DNA of 6,334 bases from Saprospiraceae bacterium (GCA_020852155.1 JADZBJ010000039.1:1-6334); one strand, 5' to 3'. Shown: positions 1-5,716, counted from the stretch's first letter. The notes: a model not told the origin generated them from the sequence alone. Numbers and translations are program-made.

Positions 1-483
1 CGGAATGTTGCCCAGGTTTTGAATGCTGGTGGAGTCGCCACCGATCACCATTCGGTACTGAAAGGCGTGAACAAGTTCGTGGCCCAGTACGTGATGCGTT
101 TGCTGGTTGGTCATGGCCACCGGAAAAATAACGCGATTGCGCAATCCTTCTGTTACGCCGCCAGTGCCTACGCTGATGTCGCCGGAAATGGTGTTGGTTT
201 GTTGAAAACCGGCATGATCGTTATAAATAATGAGCGGATTATGCAGGTCGAGGTCTGACTGAAAAACCTCTTTGTGCATACCGTACCACACTTCGGCGGC
301 GTCGGCGAGTTCCTGAAGTTTTTCAGGATTATTCAGGTAGTCATATATTTCAAAATGACGGGTGTCTGTTACCTGAAATTTCTGTTTTTGATAGCGCGGT
401 TTGTTTCTTCCGAAATATTGGGCTGAAACAGGGATTGTTGAAACCGCCAAAAAGAGCAATGAGAGCAAAAGCGATTTTCTCAT
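1..483 (-). CDS. Secreted gluzincin (HExxH) metallopeptidase, N-terminal part; runs off window
   Basis: This reading frame begins at ATG 483-481 and stays open to the window edge, giving 161 residues. Residues 1-21 form a Sec signal peptide: a basic start, a Leu-rich core and a cut after VSA, before QYFGRN. HELVH at residues 135-139 (bases 67-81), within HVLGHELVHAF, is a zinc-binding HExxH motif with Glu136 as the likely catalytic base. The third zinc ligand would lie beyond the window. IIYNDHAGFQQTN (about 85-97) and GGVTEGLRNRVIFP (about 108-121) resemble the N-terminal peptidase-MA-like domain that Bacteroidota proteins often carry ahead of a TolB/PD40 beta-propeller; that propeller is expected here but not seen. 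It is probably a periplasmic or surface peptidase with unknown substrate. A candidate promoter lies at 555-586, leaving a leader of about 65 nt. I am confident in the metallopeptidase call and less so in the exact subfamily. Confidence 0.85.
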   Translation of the reverse strand, partial: MRKSLLLSLLFLAVSTIPVSAQYFGRNKPRYQKQKFQVTDTRHFEIYDYLNNPEKLQELADAAEVWYGMHKEVFQSDLDLHNPLIIYNDHAGFQQTNTISGDISVGTGGVTEGLRNRVIFPVAMTNQQTHHVLGHELVHAFQYRMVIGGDSTSIQNLGNIP

Positions 484-554
484 AATCGAACATTGAAAGG
501 TTATAGATCACCTGACTGTTCATGGTAACAACAATCCAGGTTTCAGGTTCTGAT

Positions 555-586
555 GAAAAGTATAAAAGCCGGGTTGGCTGCCAAAA
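555..586 (-). promoter_or_regulatory. Candidate Bacteroidota-type promoter for the metallopeptidase gene
   Basis: Read on the minus strand, TTTTG (586-582) is followed after 19 bases by TACTTTTC (562-555). This fits the Bacteroidota consensus of TTG near -33 and TAnnTTTG near -7, with only the final G replaced by C. Transcription would start around 548, about 65 nt before the ATG at 483. It sits just beyond the tandem array, so the gene can be transcribed independently of the permease. No experimental support; a motif match only. Confidence 0.45.
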
Positions 587-604
587 GTTATGATGAAGCT
601 AAAA

Positions 605-840
605 ACGCGGATTACGCGGATTTACATAGAAACGCGGATTTGCGCGGATTTACATAGATACGCAGGTTACGCGGATTTACGGGAACGCGGATTACGCGGA
701 TTTACATAGAAACGCAGATTACGCGGATTTACGGGAACGCAGATTACGCGGATTTACATAGATACGCAGGTTACGCGGATTTACGTGGAAACGCGGATTT
801 GCGCGGATTTACATAGAAACGCAGATTACGCGGATTTACT
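605..840. repeat. Nine-unit tandem array, unit about 25-28 bp
   Basis: Nine contiguous units start at 605, 632, 660, 685, 712, 737, 764, 791 and 819; the last is cut short. Each is built from two half-copies of ACGCGGATT followed by a variable tail. The first half is CGGATT, CAGATT or CAGGTT. The join is ACGCGG, or TGCGCGG in units 2 and 8. The tail is ACATAGAA, ACATAGAT, ACGGGA or ACGTGGAA. The ACATAGAT tail is followed both times by a CAGGTT unit, which indicates higher-order duplication. There are no unique spacers, so this is not a CRISPR array. The array starts 4 bp after the permease stop and fills most of the 361-bp spacer to the metallopeptidase start; 484-604 holds only the leader and promoter candidate. 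Related ACGCAGATTTACG units recur at 2860-2893. Function unknown. Confidence 0.95.
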
Positions 841-844
841 AAGC

Positions 845-2770
845 TTATGCCTTGGCTCGCGCCAGTTTTGAGTTTTTATAGCCGTAGGCAAAATAGATAC
901 CTAAGCCCAGCACTAACCAGATGAAAAAGCCCAACCAGCTTTTGGCTGGTATTTGCGCCATCATGTAAAAACAGGAAATCAGGCCGAGTACCGGTATCAG
1001 CGACAGGCGATATTTGAAACTCCACCAGGACAAGGCGACGCACATCATCAGGAAGAGCCACATCGGAATTTTGTGCTTGAACAGGTGCCAGCCTGATTCG
1101 TAGGTGGTAGATTCTGGCAGGCCCGACGTATTTACCCATTGATGATAGTCGTCGGCAGGCATGGCGCTCAAATAAGCCAGCAGATCGCCTTTTTGTGCTG
1201 CAAAACCGGATGAATCACGGACTGAAATGGCAGCCACTACGGCATCCGTCTGTTCAGGATACAGGCGGCTAACCAGCGCATCTGCTTCGAAAGCTTCTTT
1301 TTGATTGGTCAACCAGGCTACGGTTTCGCCTTTATACTGCGTAAATGCCCACGCCGTTGCGGCCAGCATCATGAGCGGAAAAATCCATTGCGCATTGATA
1401 TAGGGCGTACGGAATTTGCCGCGTGGCGCATCAGGGTCAAGTTGCATTTTCAGGACGCCGCCACAGACCAGCACGAAGGCAAAGAGCGTGCCCATGCTGC
1501 ACAAATCTAGTACCGTATCGCTTGGGATGAATAGCATGGGCACCACCACAAAGAAGCCCGTGATAATGGTGGCATAACTCGGCGTTTTGTACTTCGGGTG
1601 AATCTGGCCATAGCGTTTGGGCATTAGTCCGTCGCGGCTCATGACCATCCAGATGCGCGGCTGACCCAACTGGAATACGAGAAATACGCCAGCCATTGCC
1701 ACGACAGCGCTCACCGCGATGATGCCGCTGAACCATTTCATATTAATTTGTTCAAAAACAAATGCCAGTGGGTCGTCCACATCAAGCAGTTTGTAGTTGA
1801 CCATACCAGTCAGTACCAGTGCAATGAAAATGTATAAAACGGTACAGATCACGATGGAATAAACCATGGCTTTCGGCAGGTCGCGTTGCGGGTCTTTACA
1901 TTCTTCAGCGGTCGTTGACAAGGCATCAAAACCGATATAAGCAAAAAATACCGACGAGACGCCAGCCATGACGCCGCCAAAGCCGTTCGGCACAAATGGG
2001 TGCCAGTTGGCAGTGTCCACATAAAATGCACCAACAATGATAACCAGCACGACGACGCACATTTTCAGGACAACCATCAGGTTACTGGCGCGTTTTGTTT
2101 CTTTGATGCCCACATAAACCAGCGCCGTAATCAGGATGGACATGATGATCGCCGGCAGGTCGAGAATGATATGAAAGCCGCCGATGGTCGGGGCATTTTG
2201 CCAGGCATTATAAGCCTCCTGCTCTGAAGCCGAAAGGCTGCTCAGTTCTGCGCCACCCTTGAGCGCTGCGGCTACTGATGTCGCGCCGTCGCGGGCGGAG
2301 ATGTAGTCAATCGTCGCCCAATCGGATATATGCCAACCTGCACTGGAGCAAAGACTGGTAAAATAACCTGACCACGAAACGGCTACGGTGATATTGCCCA
2401 CGGCGTATTCCATGACCAAAGCCCAACCGATAATCCAGGCAATGATTTCACCAAAAGCAACGTAGGAATAGGTGTAGGCTGAGCCGGAGACCGGCAGCAG
2501 CGAAGCAAATTCTGCATAGGCAAATGCCGCAAAACCGCACGCAACAGCCGTGAAAATAAACAGGAACACAACGCCCGGCCCGCCGCTGGCTGAAGCCGAA
2601 CCAATGGTGCTGAAAATACCTGCGCCAATAATGGCTGCAATACCCAGCGCCGTCAGGTCCATGACCTTCAGGTTCTTTTCAAGTGCCGGGCCGCCGTCTG
2701 TTTCAGCATGTGCTGTTGCAATGGCGTCGTTAATAGATTTTTTTCTAAAAAGGTTGTCAATAAAGGACAT
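845..2770 (-). CDS. APC-superfamily amino acid permease, CAT-like, with two extra extramembrane loops
   Basis: This 641-residue inner-membrane protein has about 14 predicted membrane segments. It belongs to the amino acid-polyamine-organocation superfamily and most resembles the cationic amino acid transporter branch. Visible hallmarks are IIGAGIF in TM1 (47-53), the TM6 signature FFAYIGFDALSTTAEE followed by CKDPQRDLP (275-299), and RIWMVMSRDGLMP after TM8 (372-384). Approximate segments are 40-60, 67-89, 107-140, 200-222, 232-252, 266-288, 303-323, 348-376, 398-416, 420-441, 459-478, 567-584, 588-606 and 611-629. The protein is longer than the usual 460-500 residue bacterial members because of hydrophilic loops at about 141-199 and 479-566. 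It probably imports an amino acid by cation symport or exchange, but the substrate cannot be read from sequence. The start is the first Met, before a cytosolic N-terminus of about 38 residues. No clear terminator follows; the tandem array begins 4 bp after the stop. Confidence 0.92.
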   Translation of the reverse strand: MSFIDNLFRKKSINDAIATAHAETDGGPALEKNLKVMDLTALGIAAIIGAGIFSTIGSASASGGPGVVFLFIFTAVACGFAAFAYAEFASLLPVSGSAYTYSYVAFGEIIAWIIGWALVMEYAVGNITVAVSWSGYFTSLCSSAGWHISDWATIDYISARDGATSVAAALKGGAELSSLSASEQEAYNAWQNAPTIGGFHIILDLPAIIMSILITALVYVGIKETKRASNLMVVLKMCVVVLVIIVGAFYVDTANWHPFVPNGFGGVMAGVSSVFFAYIGFDALSTTAEECKDPQRDLPKAMVYSIVICTVLYIFIALVLTGMVNYKLLDVDDPLAFVFEQINMKWFSGIIAVSAVVAMAGVFLVFQLGQPRIWMVMSRDGLMPKRYGQIHPKYKTPSYATIITGFFVVVPMLFIPSDTVLDLCSMGTLFAFVLVCGGVLKMQLDPDAPRGKFRTPYINAQWIFPLMMLAATAWAFTQYKGETVAWLTNQKEAFEADALVSRLYPEQTDAVVAAISVRDSSGFAAQKGDLLAYLSAMPADDYHQWVNTSGLPESTTYESGWHLFKHKIPMWLFLMMCVALSWWSFKYRLSLIPVLGLISCFYMMAQIPAKSWLGFFIWLVLGLGIYFAYGYKNSKLARAKA

Positions 2771-2783
2771 GGCGTTGTTGATT

Positions 2784-2829
2784 GGATCGAATGGTTCGAA
2801 TGATTCGAATCAATCCGATTAATTCAATT
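2784..2829. repeat. Degenerate 9-bp repeats (GRWTCGAAT type) upstream of the permease
   Basis: Three adjacent 9-mers, GGATCGAAT (2784), GGTTCGAAT (2793) and GATTCGAAT (2802), run into CAATCCGATTAATTCAATT (2811-2829). GATTCGAATC at 2802-2811 is a perfect 10-bp palindrome. TCGAATCAATCCGATT (2805-2820) recurs with one mismatch at 2938-2953, so the two blocks bracket the spacer. The block ends 13 bp before the permease start codon and therefore lies in its leader or promoter. It could be an operator, but repeat-family DNA is the simpler reading. Confidence 0.7.
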
Positions 2830-2859
2830 GGCAAGCGTAGCGTAAATGGCCCTCAGATG

Positions 2860-2930
2860 ACGCAGATTTACAAACGCAGATTTACGCAGATTTTCTTAGT
2901 GCTTCTTTGTGTTCCTTGGTGTCTTAGTGG
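2860..2930. repeat. Mosaic intergenic repeat: ACGCAGATTT units plus a 10-bp-period TTxGTG block
   Basis: Three ACGCAGATTT units start at 2860, 2874 and 2884 and are clearly related to the array at 605-840. They are followed without a gap by a block with a period of about 10 bp (2895-2930): CTTAGTG, CTTCTTTGTG, TTCCTTGGTG, TCTTAGTGG. Concatenated repeats of this kind are a known intergenic motif in Bacteroidota and some other genomes. The block lies between the DinB-like gene and the permease, with GATTCGAAT-type repeats on each side. The 196-bp spacer 2771-2966 is almost entirely repeats and carries no gene or convincing terminator. Confidence 0.8.
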
Positions 2931-2935
2931 TAAAA

Positions 2936-2967
2936 AATCGAATCAATCGGATTTAATCGAATCAATC
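2936..2967. repeat. Direct repeat AATCGAATCAATC x2 at the DinB-like gene's 3' end
   Basis: AATCGAATCAATC occurs at 2936-2948 and again at 2955-2967, separated by GGATTT. The second copy runs into the TAG stop of the DinB-like gene (2969-2967). The 16-mer at 2938-2953 matches 2805-2820 with one mismatch, linking both spacer ends to one repeat family. Confidence 0.75.
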
Positions 2968-3497
2968 TATTTAAGTGCTTCCCTGATTTGCCCCAAATGC
3001 CGGTCAAGGTGCGTTTCCCAGAAGGAGAACATTTGGGCCCAGCCGATTTTTCCGGCTCGCGGGTGTTTATAGACCATTTTATCAGCCCATTCATCGGGCA
3101 TTTTTTCAAAAAAAGCGTCCCAGGTGGCTTTTGAGGCCAGCCAGCGTTGCTTTGTTTCATCGAGGGTGGAAAAGTCGGGCAGGTTTTCGCCAGATACAAT
3201 GGCCGGAGCGCTGAACTTGAAAGGCGTTACCAGGTATGCCCACAGCAGAAAACCGCGCCAATATGTACCGGCATTTACTGGCTGAAAATCAGCGCCAAAG
3301 CCTGCTTTTTTGACAATGTACTCCATCCCCTTTTCCTCGGTCAGGATGAGGTGGTGCATGGTCTGGATGGCCGACCAACCGCCGTTTACGGGGTGGCGAT
3401 TCAGTGTCTGTGCGTCGTAGTGACGCATTTCTTCAAACAAGCGTTCCAACTGCTGACGGTAGCGTTGATGGCGGGAGATAACCTGCTTTTTTTCCAT
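2967..3497 (-). CDS. DinB-like (DinB_2/YfiT-type) putative metal-binding protein
   Basis: This 176-residue soluble protein has no signal peptide and fits the DinB/YfiT four-helix-bundle superfamily in length and pattern. The N-terminal helix is followed by GGWSAIQTMHHLILTEE (39-55), the family's W...HL signature, where His48 or His49 is the probable first metal ligand. The C-terminal helix carries FWETHLDRHLGQI (159-171), with His163 and His167 spaced HxxxH as the other two ligands. Family members are mostly cytosolic, and some are thiol-dependent transferases or DNA-damage-induced proteins of unknown activity; no specific reaction can be assigned here. The first Met is used; the sequence before it (CACCTC) is not a Shine-Dalgarno site, which is normal for Bacteroidota. 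The gene stands alone, with repeats downstream and a MITE 73 bp upstream of its start. Confidence 0.88.
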   Translation of the reverse strand: MEKKQVISRHQRYRQQLERLFEEMRHYDAQTLNRHPVNGGWSAIQTMHHLILTEEKGMEYIVKKAGFGADFQPVNAGTYWRGFLLWAYLVTPFKFSAPAIVSGENLPDFSTLDETKQRWLASKATWDAFFEKMPDEWADKMVYKHPRAGKIGWAQMFSFWETHLDRHLGQIREALK

Positions 3498-3527
3498 GAG
3501 GTGAGGATGTTGCCAGATATTTCAAGG

Positions 3528-3557
3528 CAAAAATGGAAAAAAAACATTGTTGAGCAA
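3528..3557 (-). promoter_or_regulatory. Candidate promoter for the DinB-like gene
   Basis: On the minus strand TTG (3557-3555) is followed after 19 bases by CATTTTTG (3535-3528), one base off TAnnTTTG. A start near 3521 would give a short leader of about 24 nt. The run of eight T between the boxes raises the chance of a fortuitous match. The motif lies entirely outside the MITE, whose end is 13 bp further upstream. Confidence 0.35.
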
Positions 3558-3569
3558 GAAAAATAAAAA

Positions 3570-3731
3570 GTAACTGGTTAGGTCAGCGGTTTTGGAACAA
3601 AAAAGTAGGCGATTTTAGGTCAATCAAGCCGCTTTTTTGAGTTCGATGCAGCGCATCGGACGAGAGAAACGGCGAAGAGTGACCTAAAATAGACCTTTTT
3701 TGACCAAAATGGGAGCGACCTAACCAGTTAC
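3570..3731. mobile_element. 162-bp MITE, IS66-like ends, 8-bp target duplication
   Basis: The ends are a perfect 15-bp inverted repeat: GTAACTGGTTAGGTC (3570-3584) and its complement (3717-3731). Identical AATAAAAA copies flank it directly at 3562-3569 and 3732-3739. Inside, a second perfect inverted pair, ATTTTAGGTCA (3612-3622) and TGACCTAAAAT (3680-3690), and a central hairpin CGATGC-AGC-GCATCG (3644-3658) make nearly the whole element one imperfect palindrome. TTAGGTC thus occurs four times, twice per orientation, which would suit repeated transposase binding. There is no coding capacity. GTAA tips and 8-bp duplications are features of the IS66 family, so I infer a non-autonomous IS66-type derivative moved by a transposase encoded elsewhere. 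The A-rich duplication is less decisive than that of the second element. Confidence 0.85.
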
Positions 3732-3734
3732 AAT

Positions 3735-3767
3735 AAAAAAGCCGTCCAGTCTTTTCGACTGGACGGC
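3735..3767 (-). terminator. Intrinsic terminator downstream of the T9SS-sorted protein gene
   Basis: GCCGTCCAGTC (3741-3751) and GACTGGACGGC (3757-3767) form a perfect 11-bp GC-rich stem with a five-base loop. On the minus strand the hairpin is followed by TTTTTTATT, so it ends transcripts coming from 3940-5550. The T-tract overlaps one copy of the target duplication of the 162-bp MITE. There is no T-run on the plus-strand side, so it is unidirectional. Confidence 0.85.
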
Positions 3768-3888
3768 CCACAACATAACCATGAAAACAATTAACCAATC
3801 AAATGTTTAGCCCTTTCTGATATCCTTTATTCCGAATACCGTGCCAACTTTGGTTAATCGCGTTCATATTTTGAATTTATTTCTTTTG
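3768..3888. other. 3' UTR-like segment between terminator and second MITE; no convincing gene
   Basis: This is AT-rich sequence belonging to the 3' end of the T9SS-sorted gene's transcript before the MITE inserted. It contains an inverted pair ATTAACCAA (3790-3798) / TTGGTTAAT (3850-3858). A 22-codon minus-strand frame starts at ATG 3866-3864 (MNAINQSWHGIR...) and ends in TGA at 3800-3798. On the plus strand there is a 9-codon frame at 3781-3810 (MKTINQSNV). Both frames are too short to support as genes without comparative data; the shared INQS comes from the inverted repeat. Confidence 0.4.
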
Positions 3889-3943
3889 GTAACTATTTAG
3901 GTCGCTCCTTTTTTGATCCAAAACCGCTGACCTAAACAGTTAC
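3889..3943. mobile_element. 55-bp MITE, deleted inverted copy of the 162-bp element, 8-bp target duplication
   Basis: The ends GTAACTATTTAGGTC (3889-3903) and GACCTAAACAGTTAC (3929-3943) are a 15-bp inverted repeat with one mismatch. Perfect TTCTTTTG copies flank it at 3881-3888 and 3944-3951. Aligned to the reverse complement of the 162-bp element, its first 20 bases match except for two, and its last 35 match except for two; the intervening 107 bp are missing. Its right tip overlaps the stop codon of the gene at 3940-5550. Retention of a perfect duplication suggests a fairly recent insertion. Mobilisation by an IS66-type transposase in trans is inferred. Confidence 0.88.
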
Positions 3944-5550
3944 TTCTTTTGAACGATCACTTTTATCGCTTTTTGTTGCTGTCCAACCTGAATATTCAGC
4001 CAATAAACGCCAACAGGCAGCGTACCGGTTTGTAGCAAAGTCGTCATTGCTCCCGCCGACAAAGCCTCCTGGCCAGCCGTAATTTTTTGCCCCAAAGCAT
4101 TAACCAAATCCCAGTTAAGAACTGTGTTTTGGTCAAAATTAGTTGACAGGGAAAGCGCGTCTTCGGTTGAGCGCGGATTGGGATAAACCCGAACCGACGA
4201 CTGCGGGTCGTTTAGCAAATCGGCATCACTGATGACGACCACAAATGTGTATATCGAATCGTCGGTACTGCAAACGTTCTCAGCCACCAGCCGAACTTCA
4301 TAAGTACCCGTGGTCAGATCAGGGAAAACCAATACCGGAATACTTGAAATAAACTGTTCGTTTACATACCAGTAAATATTGGATTCATAAACGGAGGTAT
4401 TTTCCAGTAACAGCACATTGCCTTGAAGGTCAGCATTGAAACTGGCTTGTACCGCGCCTACGGTAGCGACATTGAAGTAAAGCGTATCAGCGCCGACATT
4501 GTTACTGATGACCAGTGTTGCATATTCAGTTACAATGGTATCGTATATTACGATGGGTTCTTTATCGCTTGAAAACTCCGGGTTGCCATGTGGGAAATGC
4601 CAAAGCCAGGTATTCACATGGTCTTCACTGACAATTTCAATTTGGGCCGCTTCGAATAAACACATTGGAGTACCGTCGAAATTAACCCCTGCCAGGGGCA
4701 AGGCCCCATGAATGGTGATTGTCGTATAAGCCGTGTCGCTCTCAATTCCATTGGTTGCAATTAACCTCATGGTATAGGTTCCTGTGTCGGGATATTCGTG
4801 TATGGTCGGCAGCGTCTGTCCTGAGTTGCTTGTACCGTCTCCCCAGTCCATTTGGAAACTGGTAGCGCCGAGGGAAGTATTATAGATTTGGACAGACCAA
4901 TCCTGATAGTTGCTGGCTTGTAAACCTGCATTCAGCGAAATCGGATTTGAGTCGGTTGACAAGCCTCGATTATCGCAGAAAAACAGGGTTGCCTGATACA
5001 TGTTTCCAACGTCAATGGCTTGTGCATCAACGATGATTAAACGCCAGGTTCCGTTGACAGTCCCGGTATCCAGGCTTTCCATACAACCCATGTTGGGGTA
5101 ATATGAGCCGTGGTAATCTCCAAATAATCCCCAGGGCTGATTGTTGTCCCAGGTGTTTGAAAATCCGGAGTCAGGTATCGGTACTGACGAACAGGGTAAA
5201 AAATAAACCTGCCATGCTGTGCCGTCAGTCATACCATAAAATCCGGCAGAGCCAATCAGTTGCACTTGCTGACCAGCCGGCGAGACAAGTGTTATCGTTA
5301 AATCGCCGATGTATTCGTGATCGAAATTAAGATAGACGCCACACAAACCCTGCGTGGAGTCGGCCAGGTCATTATTAACCGCGCCAGTCACTTCAATTAT
5401 GGCTTCGCCCGTGAAATTGTCTGGCATGAAAAACGGGCAGTTGTTGCAGGTGGTATTACCAGTGTCTAATGGCGGCTGGATGGTGTCAATGACCGTTGCT
5501 GACAGGCGGAGAGAGCACGAAAGCAGCAAAAAAAGGAGAAATTGCTTCAT
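3940..5550 (-). CDS. Secreted P-domain-like/PKD protein with type IX secretion sorting tail
   Basis: This 536-residue exported protein has several visible parts. Residues 1-18 form a Sec signal peptide (MKQFLLFLLLSCSLRLSA). Residues about 35-193 form a beta-rich domain like the proprotein convertase P-domain, with HEYIGDLTITLVSPAG (78-93) and GTWRLIIVDAQAIDVG (167-182). A PKD domain lies at about 205-281, with WGDGT (236-240) and HEYPDTGTYTMRL (251-263). Two more Ig/PKD-like segments lie at about 284-365 and 366-445. A T9SS type A sorting domain covers about 450-536, with VYPNP (455-459) and a basic end, VIVQKK. No protease active site is seen, so it is probably a surface-attached or released adhesive/binding protein. 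I start at Met 5550, not at an in-frame Met at 5634, because only the later start puts the signal peptide at the N-terminus. The TAA stop is supplied by a MITE tip. Confidence 0.88.
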   Translation of the reverse strand: MKQFLLFLLLSCSLRLSATVIDTIQPPLDTGNTTCNNCPFFMPDNFTGEAIIEVTGAVNNDLADSTQGLCGVYLNFDHEYIGDLTITLVSPAGQQVQLIGSAGFYGMTDGTAWQVYFLPCSSVPIPDSGFSNTWDNNQPWGLFGDYHGSYYPNMGCMESLDTGTVNGTWRLIIVDAQAIDVGNMYQATLFFCDNRGLSTDSNPISLNAGLQASNYQDWSVQIYNTSLGATSFQMDWGDGTSNSGQTLPTIHEYPDTGTYTMRLIATNGIESDTAYTTITIHGALPLAGVNFDGTPMCLFEAAQIEIVSEDHVNTWLWHFPHGNPEFSSDKEPIVIYDTIVTEYATLVISNNVGADTLYFNVATVGAVQASFNADLQGNVLLLENTSVYESNIYWYVNEQFISSIPVLVFPDLTTGTYEVRLVAENVCSTDDSIYTFVVVISDADLLNDPQSSVRVYPNPRSTEDALSLSTNFDQNTVLNWDLVNALGQKITAGQEALSAGAMTTLLQTGTLPVGVYWLNIQVGQQQKAIKVIVQKK

Positions 5551-5654
5551 AAAAGCCGGGCGTTTGTTTTCGCGAGGGGCAAGATTGCCAATTTTTTTAA
5601 ATTTTATGGCAACAAAATCCCGGATTTGATGCAAAACAGGTCAAATACTGGCAT

Positions 5655-5691
5655 GAAAATGCCTCGGCAGTGACCAGCACTGCCGAGGCAT
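5655..5691 (-). terminator. Intrinsic terminator after the LolA-like domain gene
   Basis: ATGCCTCGGCAGTG (5659-5672) and CACTGCCGAGGCAT (5678-5691) make a perfect 14-bp stem with loop ACCAG. On the minus strand it is followed by only a short T-run (TTT then C), so the U-tract is weak but the stem is very stable. It lies 25 nt past the stop at 5717 and separates that gene from the T9SS-sorted gene. Confidence 0.8.
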
Positions 5692-5716
5692 CTATCATGA
5701 TCACATTATTACATCA

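Noticed and set aside
19..258. 79-residue plus-strand frame
   Set aside because: It is antisense to the metallopeptidase frame, which has a signal peptide and an HELVH motif.
484..604. Small gene or riboswitch in the leader of the metallopeptidase gene
   Set aside because: No stable hairpin series or coding frame with support was seen; only the promoter-like motif stands out.
605..840. CRISPR array
   Set aside because: The units are contiguous and all related; there are no unique spacers and no cas genes nearby.
3147..3566. 139-residue plus-strand frame antisense to the DinB-like gene
   Set aside because: The opposite strand encodes a protein with clear family motifs, and this frame ends inside the spacer without recognisable features.
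3583..3798. 71-residue minus-strand open frame
   Set aside because: It runs through the terminator hairpin and most of the palindromic MITE; its sequence is explained by those elements.
3570..3943. Composite transposon formed by the two inverted MITEs
   Set aside because: Each element has its own separate target duplication, and the segment between holds only 3' UTR and a terminator, so they are two independent insertions.
5515..5550. Lipoprotein signal (LLSC) in the T9SS-sorted protein
   Set aside because: The hydrophobic stretch before Cys12 is too short and the residues before it fit a lipobox poorly; signal peptidase I cleavage after LSA is more likely.
5551..5634. Upstream in-frame start adding 28 residues to the T9SS-sorted protein
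   Set aside because: It would bury the signal peptide behind a charged stretch; Met at 5550 gives a normal Sec signal at the N-terminus.
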